A stretch of DNA of 18,169 nt, from positions 1-18,169 of the forward strand of contig DASRJP010000332.1 in NCBI GenBank assembly GCA_035649415.1. The letters are read 5' to 3'. Of the stretch, positions 1 to 7,035 are shown one piece after another. The stretch comes from DATKDU01 sp035649415 (GTDB lineage Bacteria; Planctomycetota; Planctomycetia; Pirellulales; Pirellulaceae). Under the pieces are notes generated by a model. It had not been told where the DNA came from. It was given only the letters and a program-made list of their open reading frames with translations, and did no database searches. Within the stretch, counting starts at the first letter, position 1, and every line of letters begins with the position of its first letter. A program made the position numbers and the translations under genes.

Positions 1-2475
1 TTCCTGTTCATCGCTTTCTTCGCCTGCCTGGCCATTGTCGCTCTCGGCTGGCGGTATGGCCGGCACCGGCTGCTGTCCGAGCGCCACGTCGCTGCCAGAC
101 AGGCCGATGCCGTGGCCGCGGCACTCAAGAAAGGAATCGACACGACCGAATTTGCCGGCCAGGAGCGTCCCTGGGGCGAAGTGCTCTCCGCACTGGCGGC
201 ACGCTCGGATGTCCCGCTGAGTGCGAAGGACGAGGAAGTCAAATCAATGGGGGTCGATCCGCAGACGCGCGTGTACGTGCCGACGGGAGTGTTTCCCCTC
301 GGCGAGCTGCTGGAAGAGATCACGGGCCACATGGACCTGGGATGGCGGCGGTCGGCTGGCAGCATTGAAATTACGTCGATCGGCGAGGCAGAAACCGGCA
401 GACAGCGGCTGCATACGCGTATCTACCCGCTGCCCCCCGCCAGTGCCGCTGGTGAGGCGCTGGCCGACGATGCCGAGGCAATGTGTGAGCTGCTGATCAC
501 TCACATTGTGCCGGAGTCGTGGGAAGAGGTTGGCGGCCAAGGAGTCATCGCGCCAGCCGGCGGCGCGGTGGTCGTGCGACAAACCGACGACATCCACGTG
601 CTGATTCGGGAGTTCCTGTCGCAGATGGAATCCTCGGGGGGCTGGCCCGGACCGCTTGACGAGGACCACGCCGCTGCCGAAGAAGAGCAGCGGGTCGCGC
701 AGGCCCTGGCGGAGATCGACAGTGTCGATTTTCGCGATATGCCGCTCGATGAGGGGCTGCGGACTCTAATGGCGCGGCACGGGCTCCGATTCCAGTTCTC
801 GTCCGCGGCGCTGGCCAATGGCGCCGCCAATCCGGCCATCCCGACGACGCTGTCGCTATCGAGCGTTTCCCTACGGACGATCCTCCGCGAGCTGCTCGGC
901 GGGCAAAAATTGACCTGGGTCGTTCGCGGCGGCTTGATCCAGGTGACGACGATCGATGAGGCCGACTCGTTGTTGAGTCATGGAGTCTACGACGTCCGCG
1001 ACCTGATCGAGGGGAGCGGGCCGCCGGACTTCGATTCGCTCATCGAGCTGGTCACCACCACCGTTGAGCCAGAAAGTTGGGACGAGGTCGGCGGGCCAGG
1101 CACGATCAGCGAAATGGGGGACCGCTGGCTGGTGGTCAGCCAGACCCAGGAGAATCAGCAAAAGGTCCAGCGGCTGTTGGCACGCGTGCGGGCGATCCTC
1201 GAGCCCGGCGTCGATCCGGCGGCCGACGCGCTGCTGGAGCCGGTCGATGACGTGGCACCGGCAATTCGGCAGGCCCTGGACGGCGTCGTGACGCTCAAGT
1301 ACGACCAACGGAAGCTGGCGGACGTATGCCGTGACTTGTCCCAGCAGCTGGCGATACCGGTGATGCCGCGGATGCGGCCCGACAGCACGATCGCTCTAGA
1401 TGCCCAGGTCACGATTGAACTGCCGCCACTGCCACTGGGGGATGCGTTGTCGCTGATGCTCGAGGAACACCTTCTAACCTTCGATCCGCGCGGCGAAGTG
1501 CTCTACATCACCACGCCAGAGGACGCCGAGGAAAACCTCGTCACGCGGATCATCGACGTGCGGCACTTGCTCGATCCCGGCAGCGGAGGCCTCGATGAGG
1601 ACACATTCATCGAGTTGATCACGAACTGCGTCGCGCCCGACCAGTGGGACGAGGTAGGAGGGCCAGGTTCCCAGGATGTCTTTCGCGGCCTGCTGATTTT
1701 CCGGCAAACCTATGAGATCAGCCGCCAGGTTCAGGCGCTGATCGACGCGCTCAGCGAGCGTTGCCTGCGAAACTCGGCCGAAATTGCCGCTGCCGCCGCG
1801 CGAAAGCCTGTCTGGGTCGGCATTAGCCGAGAAGAACAGGCGATTCTCGAAAAGCTCCACACACCTGTGAGCCTATCGACGAAGGGCGCGAAGGTCGAAG
1901 AGGTCATTCGTGAGGTATGCCGACAGTGCGCGATTCCGATTCAGTTTGATCGGTTCTGGCGTGACGATGTACCGGTTGCCAATGCGAAGTTCACGGTGGA
2001 CTTGTCGCCCGAGCAGATAAGCGGATGGGAAGCGATCATGCGCATCGAAGCTCGAAATGCGGCTGGAATTATTGTCAACCACGGAATACTGCTGGTAACC
2101 CATCCGGACTACGATGCTTCCAGGACAACTCTGCGGCTCTATCCGCTGTCGCTTCCCAAGCGGGACGATTTGCCGCGGCACGCAGAGCAGGTGGCTGTCA
2201 TGCTCGTCGATCGCCTGGACCGCGACGCGTGGAGCGACAACGGCGGTTACGGCATTGTGATGCCGGTGACCGATGAGTGGCTGCTGGTGGCGCAGACGCT
2301 GCCGATGCACCGCCGCGTGGAAGAGGCGCTGGCGAAGCTGCAGGCCGGGGAAATGTTGCCTATTCCGGCAGATGCCGGCGAGTATCGGAGTCCGCTTGCC
2401 AGTCCAGCAATCGGCTCGCTATGGCGCGTGATGCGGCGAGTGATTCCGTGGCCCAAAGCCTATGATGCCGAGTGA
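1..2475 (+). CDS. Membrane-anchored protein with four tandem secretin/STN-like repeat units (5' end outside window)
   Basis: The frame is open from the first base. The first methionine-type codon is a GTG at 112, but the codons before it encode a hydrophobic helix (FLFIAFFACLAIVALGW) followed by Arg/His, so the true start lies upstream and the protein is anchored by an N-terminal membrane helix. The rest consists of four related units of about 190 residues. Each ends in a W-(D/E/S)-(E/D)-x-GG-x-G turn followed by a strand and a helix of the type WLVVSQTQENQQKVQRLL. The marker tryptophans are at 520, 1078, 1645 and 2230, giving periods of 186, 189 and 195 codons. The unit resembles the small alpha/beta ring-building domains of secretins and TonB-dependent receptors (STN/N0), but no secretin barrel follows. 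The role is unknown; a periplasmic scaffold or assembly part is an inference. Its last 16 bases overlap the end of the convergent gene. Confidence 0.82.
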   Translation, partial: FLFIAFFACLAIVALGWRYGRHRLLSERHVAARQADAVAAALKKGIDTTEFAGQERPWGEVLSALAARSDVPLSAKDEEVKSMGVDPQTRVYVPTGVFPLGELLEEITGHMDLGWRRSAGSIEITSIGEAETGRQRLHTRIYPLPPASAAGEALADDAEAMCELLITHIVPESWEEVGGQGVIAPAGGAVVVRQTDDIHVLIREFLSQMESSGGWPGPLDEDHAAAEEEQRVAQALAEIDSVDFRDMPLDEGLRTLMARHGLRFQFSSAALANGAANPAIPTTLSLSSVSLRTILRELLGGQKLTWVVRGGLIQVTTIDEADSLLSHGVYDVRDLIEGSGPPDFDSLIELVTTTVEPESWDEVGGPGTISEMGDRWLVVSQTQENQQKVQRLLARVRAILEPGVDPAADALLEPVDDVAPAIRQALDGVVTLKYDQRKLADVCRDLSQQLAIPVMPRMRPDSTIALDAQVTIELPPLPLGDALSLMLEEHLLTFDPRGEVLYITTPEDAEENLVTRIIDVRHLLDPGSGGLDEDTFIELITNCVAPDQWDEVGGPGSQDVFRGLLIFRQTYEISRQVQALIDALSERCLRNSAEIAAAAARKPVWVGISREEQAILEKLHTPVSLSTKGAKVEEVIREVCRQCAIPIQFDRFWRDDVPVANAKFTVDLSPEQISGWEAIMRIEARNAAGIIVNHGILLVTHPDYDASRTTLRLYPLSLPKRDDLPRHAEQVAVMLVDRLDRDAWSDNGGYGIVMPVTDEWLLVAQTLPMHRRVEEALAKLQAGEMLPIPADAGEYRSPLASPAIGSLWRVMRRVIPWPKAYDAE

Positions 2476-2882
2476 ATCTCCAGCGTTGCTACCAGCACGG
2501 GCGCCGTGGAATCGAGCAGGGCAGGGGAGGGGGGGCCAATCTCGACCGCCAGCTCGTTGTGATCGGCAAGCTGGCTGCTAATGTCGGCCTCGAAAGAACC
2601 GCCGGGCCTGTCGTGCAACGGCAGCGACCCGCCATTCAGCCGCGCCGTCAGCTTTCCGCCCGCGTATGCCAGTGACAGCAGCACACGGTCGCCCGCTTGC
2701 AAGCCAGTCGGCCGATGAAACCCGCGCAGCAAAGTCGCAGTGGTCCAATTCATCGAATTCCCTGCGGCGCTCGCGATGGCGGCGGTCAGTTGCCGCCACG
2801 TGTAGGGAAAATCGATCCGCCCGGCGACGGTAGTGCCTCTGATCGAAAACTCCCACGGGCCGCGAAGACGAATCGCGTGCAT
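2460..2882 (-). CDS. Hypothetical protein, glycoside-hydrolase-2-like jelly-roll fold (tentative)
   Basis: This is a 140-residue protein without a signal peptide. It reads as a small beta-sandwich: it opens with LRGPWEF, contains alternating strands (RVLLSLAYAGGKLTARLNGGSL) and ends with NELAVEIG and PVLVATLEI. The pattern 'W-E-F ... LNG ... L ... H-N-L-x-V-E' recalls the sugar-binding jelly-roll domain of GH2 beta-galactosidases, but no catalytic domain is present, so only the fold is suggested. The start at 2882 has no clear Shine-Dalgarno sequence, and the inverted hexamer repeat lies about 18 bp upstream, so it would be in the 5' leader. The 3' end overlaps the convergent gene by 16 bp. 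Codons for PPSPALL near the C-terminus are a copy of the G-rich 17-mer found in three other genes here. Reality of the gene is likely; function is unknown. Confidence 0.62.
   Translation of the reverse strand: MHAIRLRGPWEFSIRGTTVAGRIDFPYTWRQLTAAIASAAGNSMNWTTATLLRGFHRPTGLQAGDRVLLSLAYAGGKLTARLNGGSLPLHDRPGGSFEADISSQLADHNELAVEIGPPSPALLDSTAPVLVATLEIHSAS
2514..2530 (+). repeat. G-rich 17-mer, copy 1
   Basis: GAGCAGGGCAGGGGAGG, followed by a further run of G. It lies in the antisense strand of the jelly-roll-like gene, where it is read as PPSPALL. Exact copies occur at 7249 and, over 16 bases, at 9127; a one-mismatch copy is at 15805-15821 (-). Confidence 0.85.
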
Positions 2883-2899
2883 CGAGTCAAAGTCCGACG

Positions 2900-3051
2900 A
2901 CAGAGAAAGAGTACGAGTAAGATTAGGATCAGGACTAGGATGAAGAGCAAGAGAAAGAGAAAGATAACGAATCCTGACGATCCTGCTCTGTCTCTTACTC
3001 CAAATCTTACTCTTCTTCCTACTCTTAATCCTTCTCCTAATCTTTCTCTTT
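2900..3051. repeat. Inverted degenerate hexamer repeat (purine arm / pyrimidine arm)
   Basis: Positions 2900-2965 hold 11 consecutive hexamers of the form NARGAN (AAAGAG, TAAGAT, TAGGAT, GAAGAG and so on). Positions 2980-3051 hold 12 consecutive hexamers of the complementary form NTYYTN, mostly NTCYTN. Each arm keeps perfect 6-base register with no indels. A 14-base spacer separates the arms, so the two can fold into one long imperfect hairpin. It fills most of the gap between the DUF11 gene stop (3081) and the next minus-strand start (2882). Read in other frames it gives artificial dipeptide runs such as RKRK and NLTL. Confidence 0.9.
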
Positions 3052-3080
3052 GCCGCTGAACGCTCTTACTCCCTCGCCCC

Positions 3081-4520
3081 CTACCTCACCCGGCACTGGA
3101 ACCGGATGATGCCCCCTTCGCGGACCTTCATCGGCTCGATCACTGCCCACCGCAGCACGAGCGACTCGCCTTCGTTGAGCTCCGTGGCGAAATCGGCCTT
3201 GAGGGAGCACGACTGGCTCCCTTCCACGTACTCGAGCCTGGTGGTCAGGTTGTCCACGATCGTCACGTTGCCGATGGTCTGCTCGCCGACGTTGTCGAAG
3301 CGGAGCGTGAAGTTGACGATCTCGCCGGGGCGGGCGTCGCTCTTGTCCGCGATTTTGCAAATTCGCAGCCGCGGCTTGCCTTCCAGCTCGTAGACCACGG
3401 TCTCTTCCGGCGCGGACAAACTCTTGCCCTCGACGGCCATCTTCCCGTCGATCACCACCTGCACCGCCTGCGCCACCTGCCACACGACGGCCGCCTGCGT
3501 CCGCTCCGCCAGGCGGGCTTTCTCCCCCGCCTCGAAGACGCCGCGGTGGATCAACTGCAAATCTTCAAACGGCAAAAAGCCCTGGCGAGCCAGCAGCGGC
3601 TGATCCAAGGCGTTCAGGGCAACGCCGGCATTCCGTTCGCGGAAGCTCTGCGCCTGATCGATCATCACGTCGGCCAGGATTTGCTCCGGCTGGACGGCCG
3701 TGGTGGCCAGCAGCTTCTCCTCGTGCAAGTTGAGCTTGTCGGCCTTGGCCATGTCTGCCATCCGCTCGTGCCCTTCGTGCAGCACGGGCGCGACCACTTT
3801 GCGGACGGCGGCAAACCGCGGTGCGTAGATGCAGACCTTGTTGCTCTCGGTGATCTCGGTCTTGCCATCGAGCGTGTCGTAATGAGCAACGGTATCCTCT
3901 TGATCGACCCCGACGACCGTCCAGTCCTTGCGGACGTTGGCGTCGAGGTTGTGGTCGCCGCCGTCGCAAATGTACTCGTCGGCGGGCCACGGGCAGGCCA
4001 GCCCATCGGGCGCACATTGCATCGTGAAACCGTCGATGCCCCCGCCACCATTGCCGTCGATATAGCTGCCAAATCGGAATGGTCCGCCGCTACCCGGTGA
4101 GCAGCAGGGGCAGTCCGGACCGTGCAGCTGGGCTGAGTGCGACCACGTCGGCGGCGGTGCTGGAATGGAGGGATAAAGCTGCCCGGCACCGGCCCGTGGA
4201 GCAGCTTTCGGCGCCGCACCGGGCTCTTGCCAGGCGACTTGCTGGACCTCGGTCCGTTTCGCGGCCGATTTTGCCTGATCCGTGATCGCCGCCGTGGCCG
4301 CCGAGCCATTTGTCCCCGTCTTCGCTCGCGGCCGGTTTTTGGCGGAGACAACCGGCGCTTTGGACGTGCCAGCCTTCTCGAGCGACTCTTTCGTCAGCGT
4401 CGGCCGCTCCTTGCCCAGCGGCACCACGCCCGGAATGCCGCGGCAGGAGCAGAGGCAGAGCGATATGGCCGTCAACCAGACGAGCGACCAACAGCGGCAA
4501 AGTTTCGTCGTGCTGATCAT
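3081..4520 (-). CDS. Cys-rich lipoprotein with C-terminal DUF11 domain (OmcB-like)
   Basis: The protein has 479 residues. Its N-terminus is a lipoprotein-type signal (hydrophobic stretch ending LCLCSC, with Cys26 the likely lipidated residue). A low-complexity Ala/Pro/Lys linker runs to about residue 120. A Cys-rich central segment follows, with PDCPCC, MQCAPDGLACPW and EYICDGG. Next come a conserved segment ending NKVCIYAPRFAAVRKV and an Ala/Glu-rich helical part. The final 110 residues match the DUF11 pattern (PGEIVNFTLRFDNVGEQTIGNVTIVDNL...LEYVEGS). DUF11 plus many cysteines is the architecture of chlamydial OmcB, a disulfide-linked envelope protein of the related PVC group, so an envelope structural role is inferred. 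An AGGAGG ribosome site sits 5 bases before the ATG. It is the last gene of a three-gene operon, 26 bp behind the preceding stop. Confidence 0.82.
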   Translation of the reverse strand: MISTTKLCRCWSLVWLTAISLCLCSCRGIPGVVPLGKERPTLTKESLEKAGTSKAPVVSAKNRPRAKTGTNGSAATAAITDQAKSAAKRTEVQQVAWQEPGAAPKAAPRAGAGQLYPSIPAPPPTWSHSAQLHGPDCPCCSPGSGGPFRFGSYIDGNGGGGIDGFTMQCAPDGLACPWPADEYICDGGDHNLDANVRKDWTVVGVDQEDTVAHYDTLDGKTEITESNKVCIYAPRFAAVRKVVAPVLHEGHERMADMAKADKLNLHEEKLLATTAVQPEQILADVMIDQAQSFRERNAGVALNALDQPLLARQGFLPFEDLQLIHRGVFEAGEKARLAERTQAAVVWQVAQAVQVVIDGKMAVEGKSLSAPEETVVYELEGKPRLRICKIADKSDARPGEIVNFTLRFDNVGEQTIGNVTIVDNLTTRLEYVEGSQSCSLKADFATELNEGESLVLRWAVIEPMKVREGGIIRFQCRVR

Positions 4521-4525
4521 CGCTG

Positions 4526-4531
4526 CCTCCT
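4526..4531 (-). promoter_or_regulatory. Shine-Dalgarno site of the DUF11 gene
   Basis: AGGAGG on the minus strand, 5 bases before the ATG at 4520. It lies inside a degenerate heptad tract (AGTCAGT, AGTCAGA, GGCAGGA, GGCAGCG) that fills the gap between the two genes. Confidence 0.7.
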
Positions 4532-4546
4532 GCCTCTGACTACTGA

Positions 4547-5329
4547 CTATCGCACGCGAGGAAACAGGTAACTCTTGCGACCCGTTTGCGGCGGGGCCTG
4601 CAGCCGCGGCTCCAGTCCGTCCTGGCGATCCACTTTCGGGACGGGCGCCTCGAACTGAATCACCGGGGGCGAGTTGTACAGGAACGCTCCCTCGGCGCCC
4701 GCCGCATCGGGAATCCGCGAGCCCATCCGCAGAATCGCGACCGGGCGGCCGAGCTGGTCGGCAAGCTGGAGCGGATCGTCACTCTGATTGATTTCGAAGT
4801 AGCGCTGCTTGCGCGGCGTCTCCACGACCGGCATCGCGGTCTTCGGATCTTCGATGTAGATCACGCGAGTGACGTAGTGGCCCTCGAGGGCCAGGGCCAA
4901 CTCTTCGGCCGTCAGCTCGATGGGGATGGGAAAACGCGTCGCCTGGCCCGGCGGCGGGTAGAGCCGATCGATCACCTCGATCGTGGGATAGACTTCTTCC
5001 CCTTCGTGAAACTTGATGTTGCCGACCTTGATCCGATAGACGTGGCCGATCAGCATGCCCAACAGCAGCGTGTCTTTCCGCGCCTCGCCAAAGCCGCCGG
5101 CAGTTACGGGGGAGAGCAGCGTCCCTTCGGGGGCCACGATCTCGACCGGCTGGAAATAGCCTTCCCGTGGCCCGCCGCGAAGAAGCTGCTGACCGCCGAC
5201 GAAACCCGGCGGATGATCGGCCCGGTGCTGATAGTGGACCGGCGGCGGCTGGGCGACCAGCGGTGCACTTAGCACGAGACTGGCCAGTGCCAGAGCGCTA
5301 GAGGCAGTCAGCGACGATGGGTTGGGCAT
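4547..5329 (-). CDS. Secreted protein, paralogue of the upstream lipoprotein
   Basis: The start is placed at the ATG at 5329, which gives 260 residues and a clean signal peptide (MPNPSSLTASSALALASLVLSAPLVAQ). An in-frame ATG at 5374 lies in the loop of a palindrome and would prefix a charged, non-secretory stretch, so it was rejected. The mature protein shares a domain of about 110 residues with the next gene upstream: here YRIKVGNIKFHEG...YPTIEVID, then FPIPIELTAEEL, then YVTRVIYIEDP, and finally RPVAILRMGSR...AGAEG. The same blocks occur in the same order in the neighbour. The C-terminus is short and Pro/Arg-rich. The family is not one I can name; it is taken as an envelope protein because of its signal peptide and its operon with two lipoproteins. 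Function is unknown. Confidence 0.8.
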   Translation of the reverse strand: MPNPSSLTASSALALASLVLSAPLVAQPPPVHYQHRADHPPGFVGGQQLLRGGPREGYFQPVEIVAPEGTLLSPVTAGGFGEARKDTLLLGMLIGHVYRIKVGNIKFHEGEEVYPTIEVIDRLYPPPGQATRFPIPIELTAEELALALEGHYVTRVIYIEDPKTAMPVVETPRKQRYFEINQSDDPLQLADQLGRPVAILRMGSRIPDAAGAEGAFLYNSPPVIQFEAPVPKVDRQDGLEPRLQAPPQTGRKSYLFPRVR

Positions 5330-5337
5330 GGTCTTCG

Positions 5338-5386
5338 GTTGGAAACCTGTCCTACGTAAGCGGGGCAAGCACATTGCTTGCCCCGC
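5338..5386. repeat. Half copy of the GGACAGGTT palindrome joined to a GCGGGGCAAGC hairpin
   Basis: Positions 5338-5357 match the right arm of the palindromes at 8529 and 10628 (GGTTGGAAACCTGTCCTACG). Directly after it, GCGGGGCAAGCA (5360-5371) and TGCTTGCCCCGC (5375-5386) form a perfect 12-bp stem with a 3-base loop, followed by a run of A on the plus strand. The element lies between the first and second genes of the envelope operon. Confidence 0.85.
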
Positions 5387-5419
5387 AAAAAATTGTCCGT
5401 AATCGTCAGTCGGCGAGGA

Positions 5420-6619
5420 TTAATACGTCCCGGCTTCGACTGGCGCGGCTTCGACCGGCGCCCCGCCTTCCACGGGTGCGACCCCTTCCATTCCCGGCGG
5501 GCAGTATCCACCGTAGCCCGAGGCGCCGTAGGGCGACGTGCCGATCCGCTGGTGCATGTTCCAGTGGGGCTGGTCAAACGGCAGGCTGGGGTGAATGCTC
5601 TGCTCGCGAATGTGCACGCTGTGGACAGGCTTGGGATAGCTCAGGCCCGGCTGCTGCCGGACGTGGATATTGAAGTGCTCGACCGGCTCTGGAATATGCA
5701 TGTGCGTGTGATTCTTGACAACGTGCCGTTGCAGGCCGGCCGGAACGCCCAGCGGAATGTGCGGCGGGCCAGGCAGTCCGATCGGCGTGCCGCTCATCGG
5801 CATTCCATACAGCGGGGCAGTGACCCCCACGACGTAGTTCGGCGGCAGGCTTGGCATCCCGTATCCATTGGGACCGCAATAGCCGCCGTCGCCAAACGGC
5901 ATGCCCATGGCAGCGGCAGCGGCGGCGTCAGGCCCAATCATTCCGCCTTCGGCCCCGGCCAACTCGATATCCTTGTTGCCCAGCCGGATCACGGCCAGGA
6001 TCGCGCCGCGGCGATCGGCTTCGACGATCGGGTCGATGCCCGGATCGAGCCGCGTGCTCACCAGCGTGTCTACGCCGGCTAGCGCCAGGTCCTGGAATTC
6101 CGGATCGGGCAGGTAAATCACCTTGGTCACGAAGTTGCCGGTGAGGACCTGGTCGAAGTCCTCCTCAGTGAACTGGATGGGAATCGCATTGTGGGCCAGG
6201 AAGGCTTCGCTGCGCGGCGTGGTGGGTCCGATTTCCAGCGTGGGATACAGCTCAACGCCCGCCTTGTCGGGGCCGGGGATATCCGTGAGCTTCAAACGAT
6301 AGATGCCGTCCTGCGGGAAGTTCTGCCGCGCTGGGACGACCAGAGGCGTCGAGTCAAACAGGCCCGGACCGCCAACGTCCCAGCGGACCTGCATCCCTTC
6401 TGGCTTGGCAAACAATACCTGCACCGTGGGCATGGTGATGGGAATCATCGCCGGTGGCAGGGCAGGGGGCAGGACGCCAGGTCCTGGTCCGCCGACGCCC
6501 GGTCCGGGCTCGAGGATGCGCTGCGCCGGAGGCAGGTTGTGTGCATAAGGGAACGCACACCCCAGCGCCGTGAAGGCCACGGCCACCAAAAAAGTCCACA
6601 GCGACGAGCGGAGTTTCAT
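5420..6619 (-). CDS. His-rich lipoprotein, first gene of the envelope operon
   Basis: The protein has 399 residues with a lipoprotein signal: MKLRSS, a hydrophobic core and FTALGC, where Cys21 would be lipidated. A Gly/Pro-rich linker follows to about residue 60. Residues of roughly 75-230 carry the domain shared with the following gene (YRLKLTDIPG...ELYPTLEIG, then AIPIQFTEEDF, then FVTKVIYLPDPE, then ILAVIRLGNKDIELAGAEG). The C-terminal half is Gly/Met/Pro-rich and then strongly His-rich, with HTHMHIPEPVEHFNIH and about eleven His in some 60 residues, ending in a Pro/Val/Glu tail. A good ribosome site (AGGGGGG at 6625-6631) supports the ATG at 6619. The His-rich part could bind metal, but this is only suggested by composition. 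The family is not recognised by name. Confidence 0.8.
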   Translation of the reverse strand: MKLRSSLWTFLVAVAFTALGCAFPYAHNLPPAQRILEPGPGVGGPGPGVLPPALPPAMIPITMPTVQVLFAKPEGMQVRWDVGGPGLFDSTPLVVPARQNFPQDGIYRLKLTDIPGPDKAGVELYPTLEIGPTTPRSEAFLAHNAIPIQFTEEDFDQVLTGNFVTKVIYLPDPEFQDLALAGVDTLVSTRLDPGIDPIVEADRRGAILAVIRLGNKDIELAGAEGGMIGPDAAAAAAMGMPFGDGGYCGPNGYGMPSLPPNYVVGVTAPLYGMPMSGTPIGLPGPPHIPLGVPAGLQRHVVKNHTHMHIPEPVEHFNIHVRQQPGLSYPKPVHSVHIREQSIHPSLPFDQPHWNMHQRIGTSPYGASGYGGYCPPGMEGVAPVEGGAPVEAAPVEAGTY

Positions 6620-7017
6620 GTTGTCCCCCCTGACACGGGCCTTGCGTGCCGGTGGCTGCCGGCGTTTGCAGGCGTGCTTCCTTGCAGGTTGTTGGTGCTA
6701 GCTGGATAGACTGGGCTGCGGCACTGGCGCCCGCCGATTCCAGACAGGTCCGGAAATGGCAGTGCTGCCGCGGTCGGTCTCTGGGTCGTGCGTTCTGGCG
6801 TGGACCGCGCTCCAGGCAAGGCCGTATGATGTCGCCGCGATTGGATCAACGGCGGCAGCATGCCAGCGGAAGGCGATACCTTCCGCGCGGCAGCGGGCTT
6901 GCATCGGTCCCTGTGGGTAATGTTCGGTCTGGCATCTCGGGATTCTTTGGCAAATTCGGCATGACCGGACCAGGGACTAAAGCTTACGCAAGCAATTCGA
7001 CCGAAGCGGGGGGAACG
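6620..7017. other. Divergent intergenic region
   Basis: This stretch of about 400 bp separates the envelope operon (-) from the secreted protein gene (+), so both promoters should be here. On the minus strand AGGGGGG (6625-6631) is a ribosome site. The frame of the plus-strand gene stays open back to 6646, but that stretch is Arg-rich with no protein character and precedes a proper signal peptide, so it is treated as non-coding. No -35/-10 pair clear enough to mark, no RNA gene and no long repeat was seen. Confidence 0.6.
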
Positions 7018-7035
7018 GTGGCATCCCAGAATAAG

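Noticed and set aside
2697..3059. Plus-strand 120-codon ORF over the hexamer repeat
   Set aside because: It is Arg/Lys- and then Leu/Asn-rich only because it reads the repeat arms, and it overlaps the better supported minus-strand gene.
3546..4100. Plus-strand 184-codon ORF opposite the DUF11 gene
   Set aside because: It is the antisense shadow of a gene with a lipoprotein signal and a recognised domain.
5330..5374. Upstream ATG at 5374 as start of the second envelope gene
   Set aside because: It lies in a hairpin loop and adds a basic stretch before a complete signal peptide that starts at 5329.
6646..7017. N-terminal extension of the secreted protein gene
   Set aside because: The codons are Arg/Trp/Ser-rich, without conserved character, and precede a normal signal peptide.
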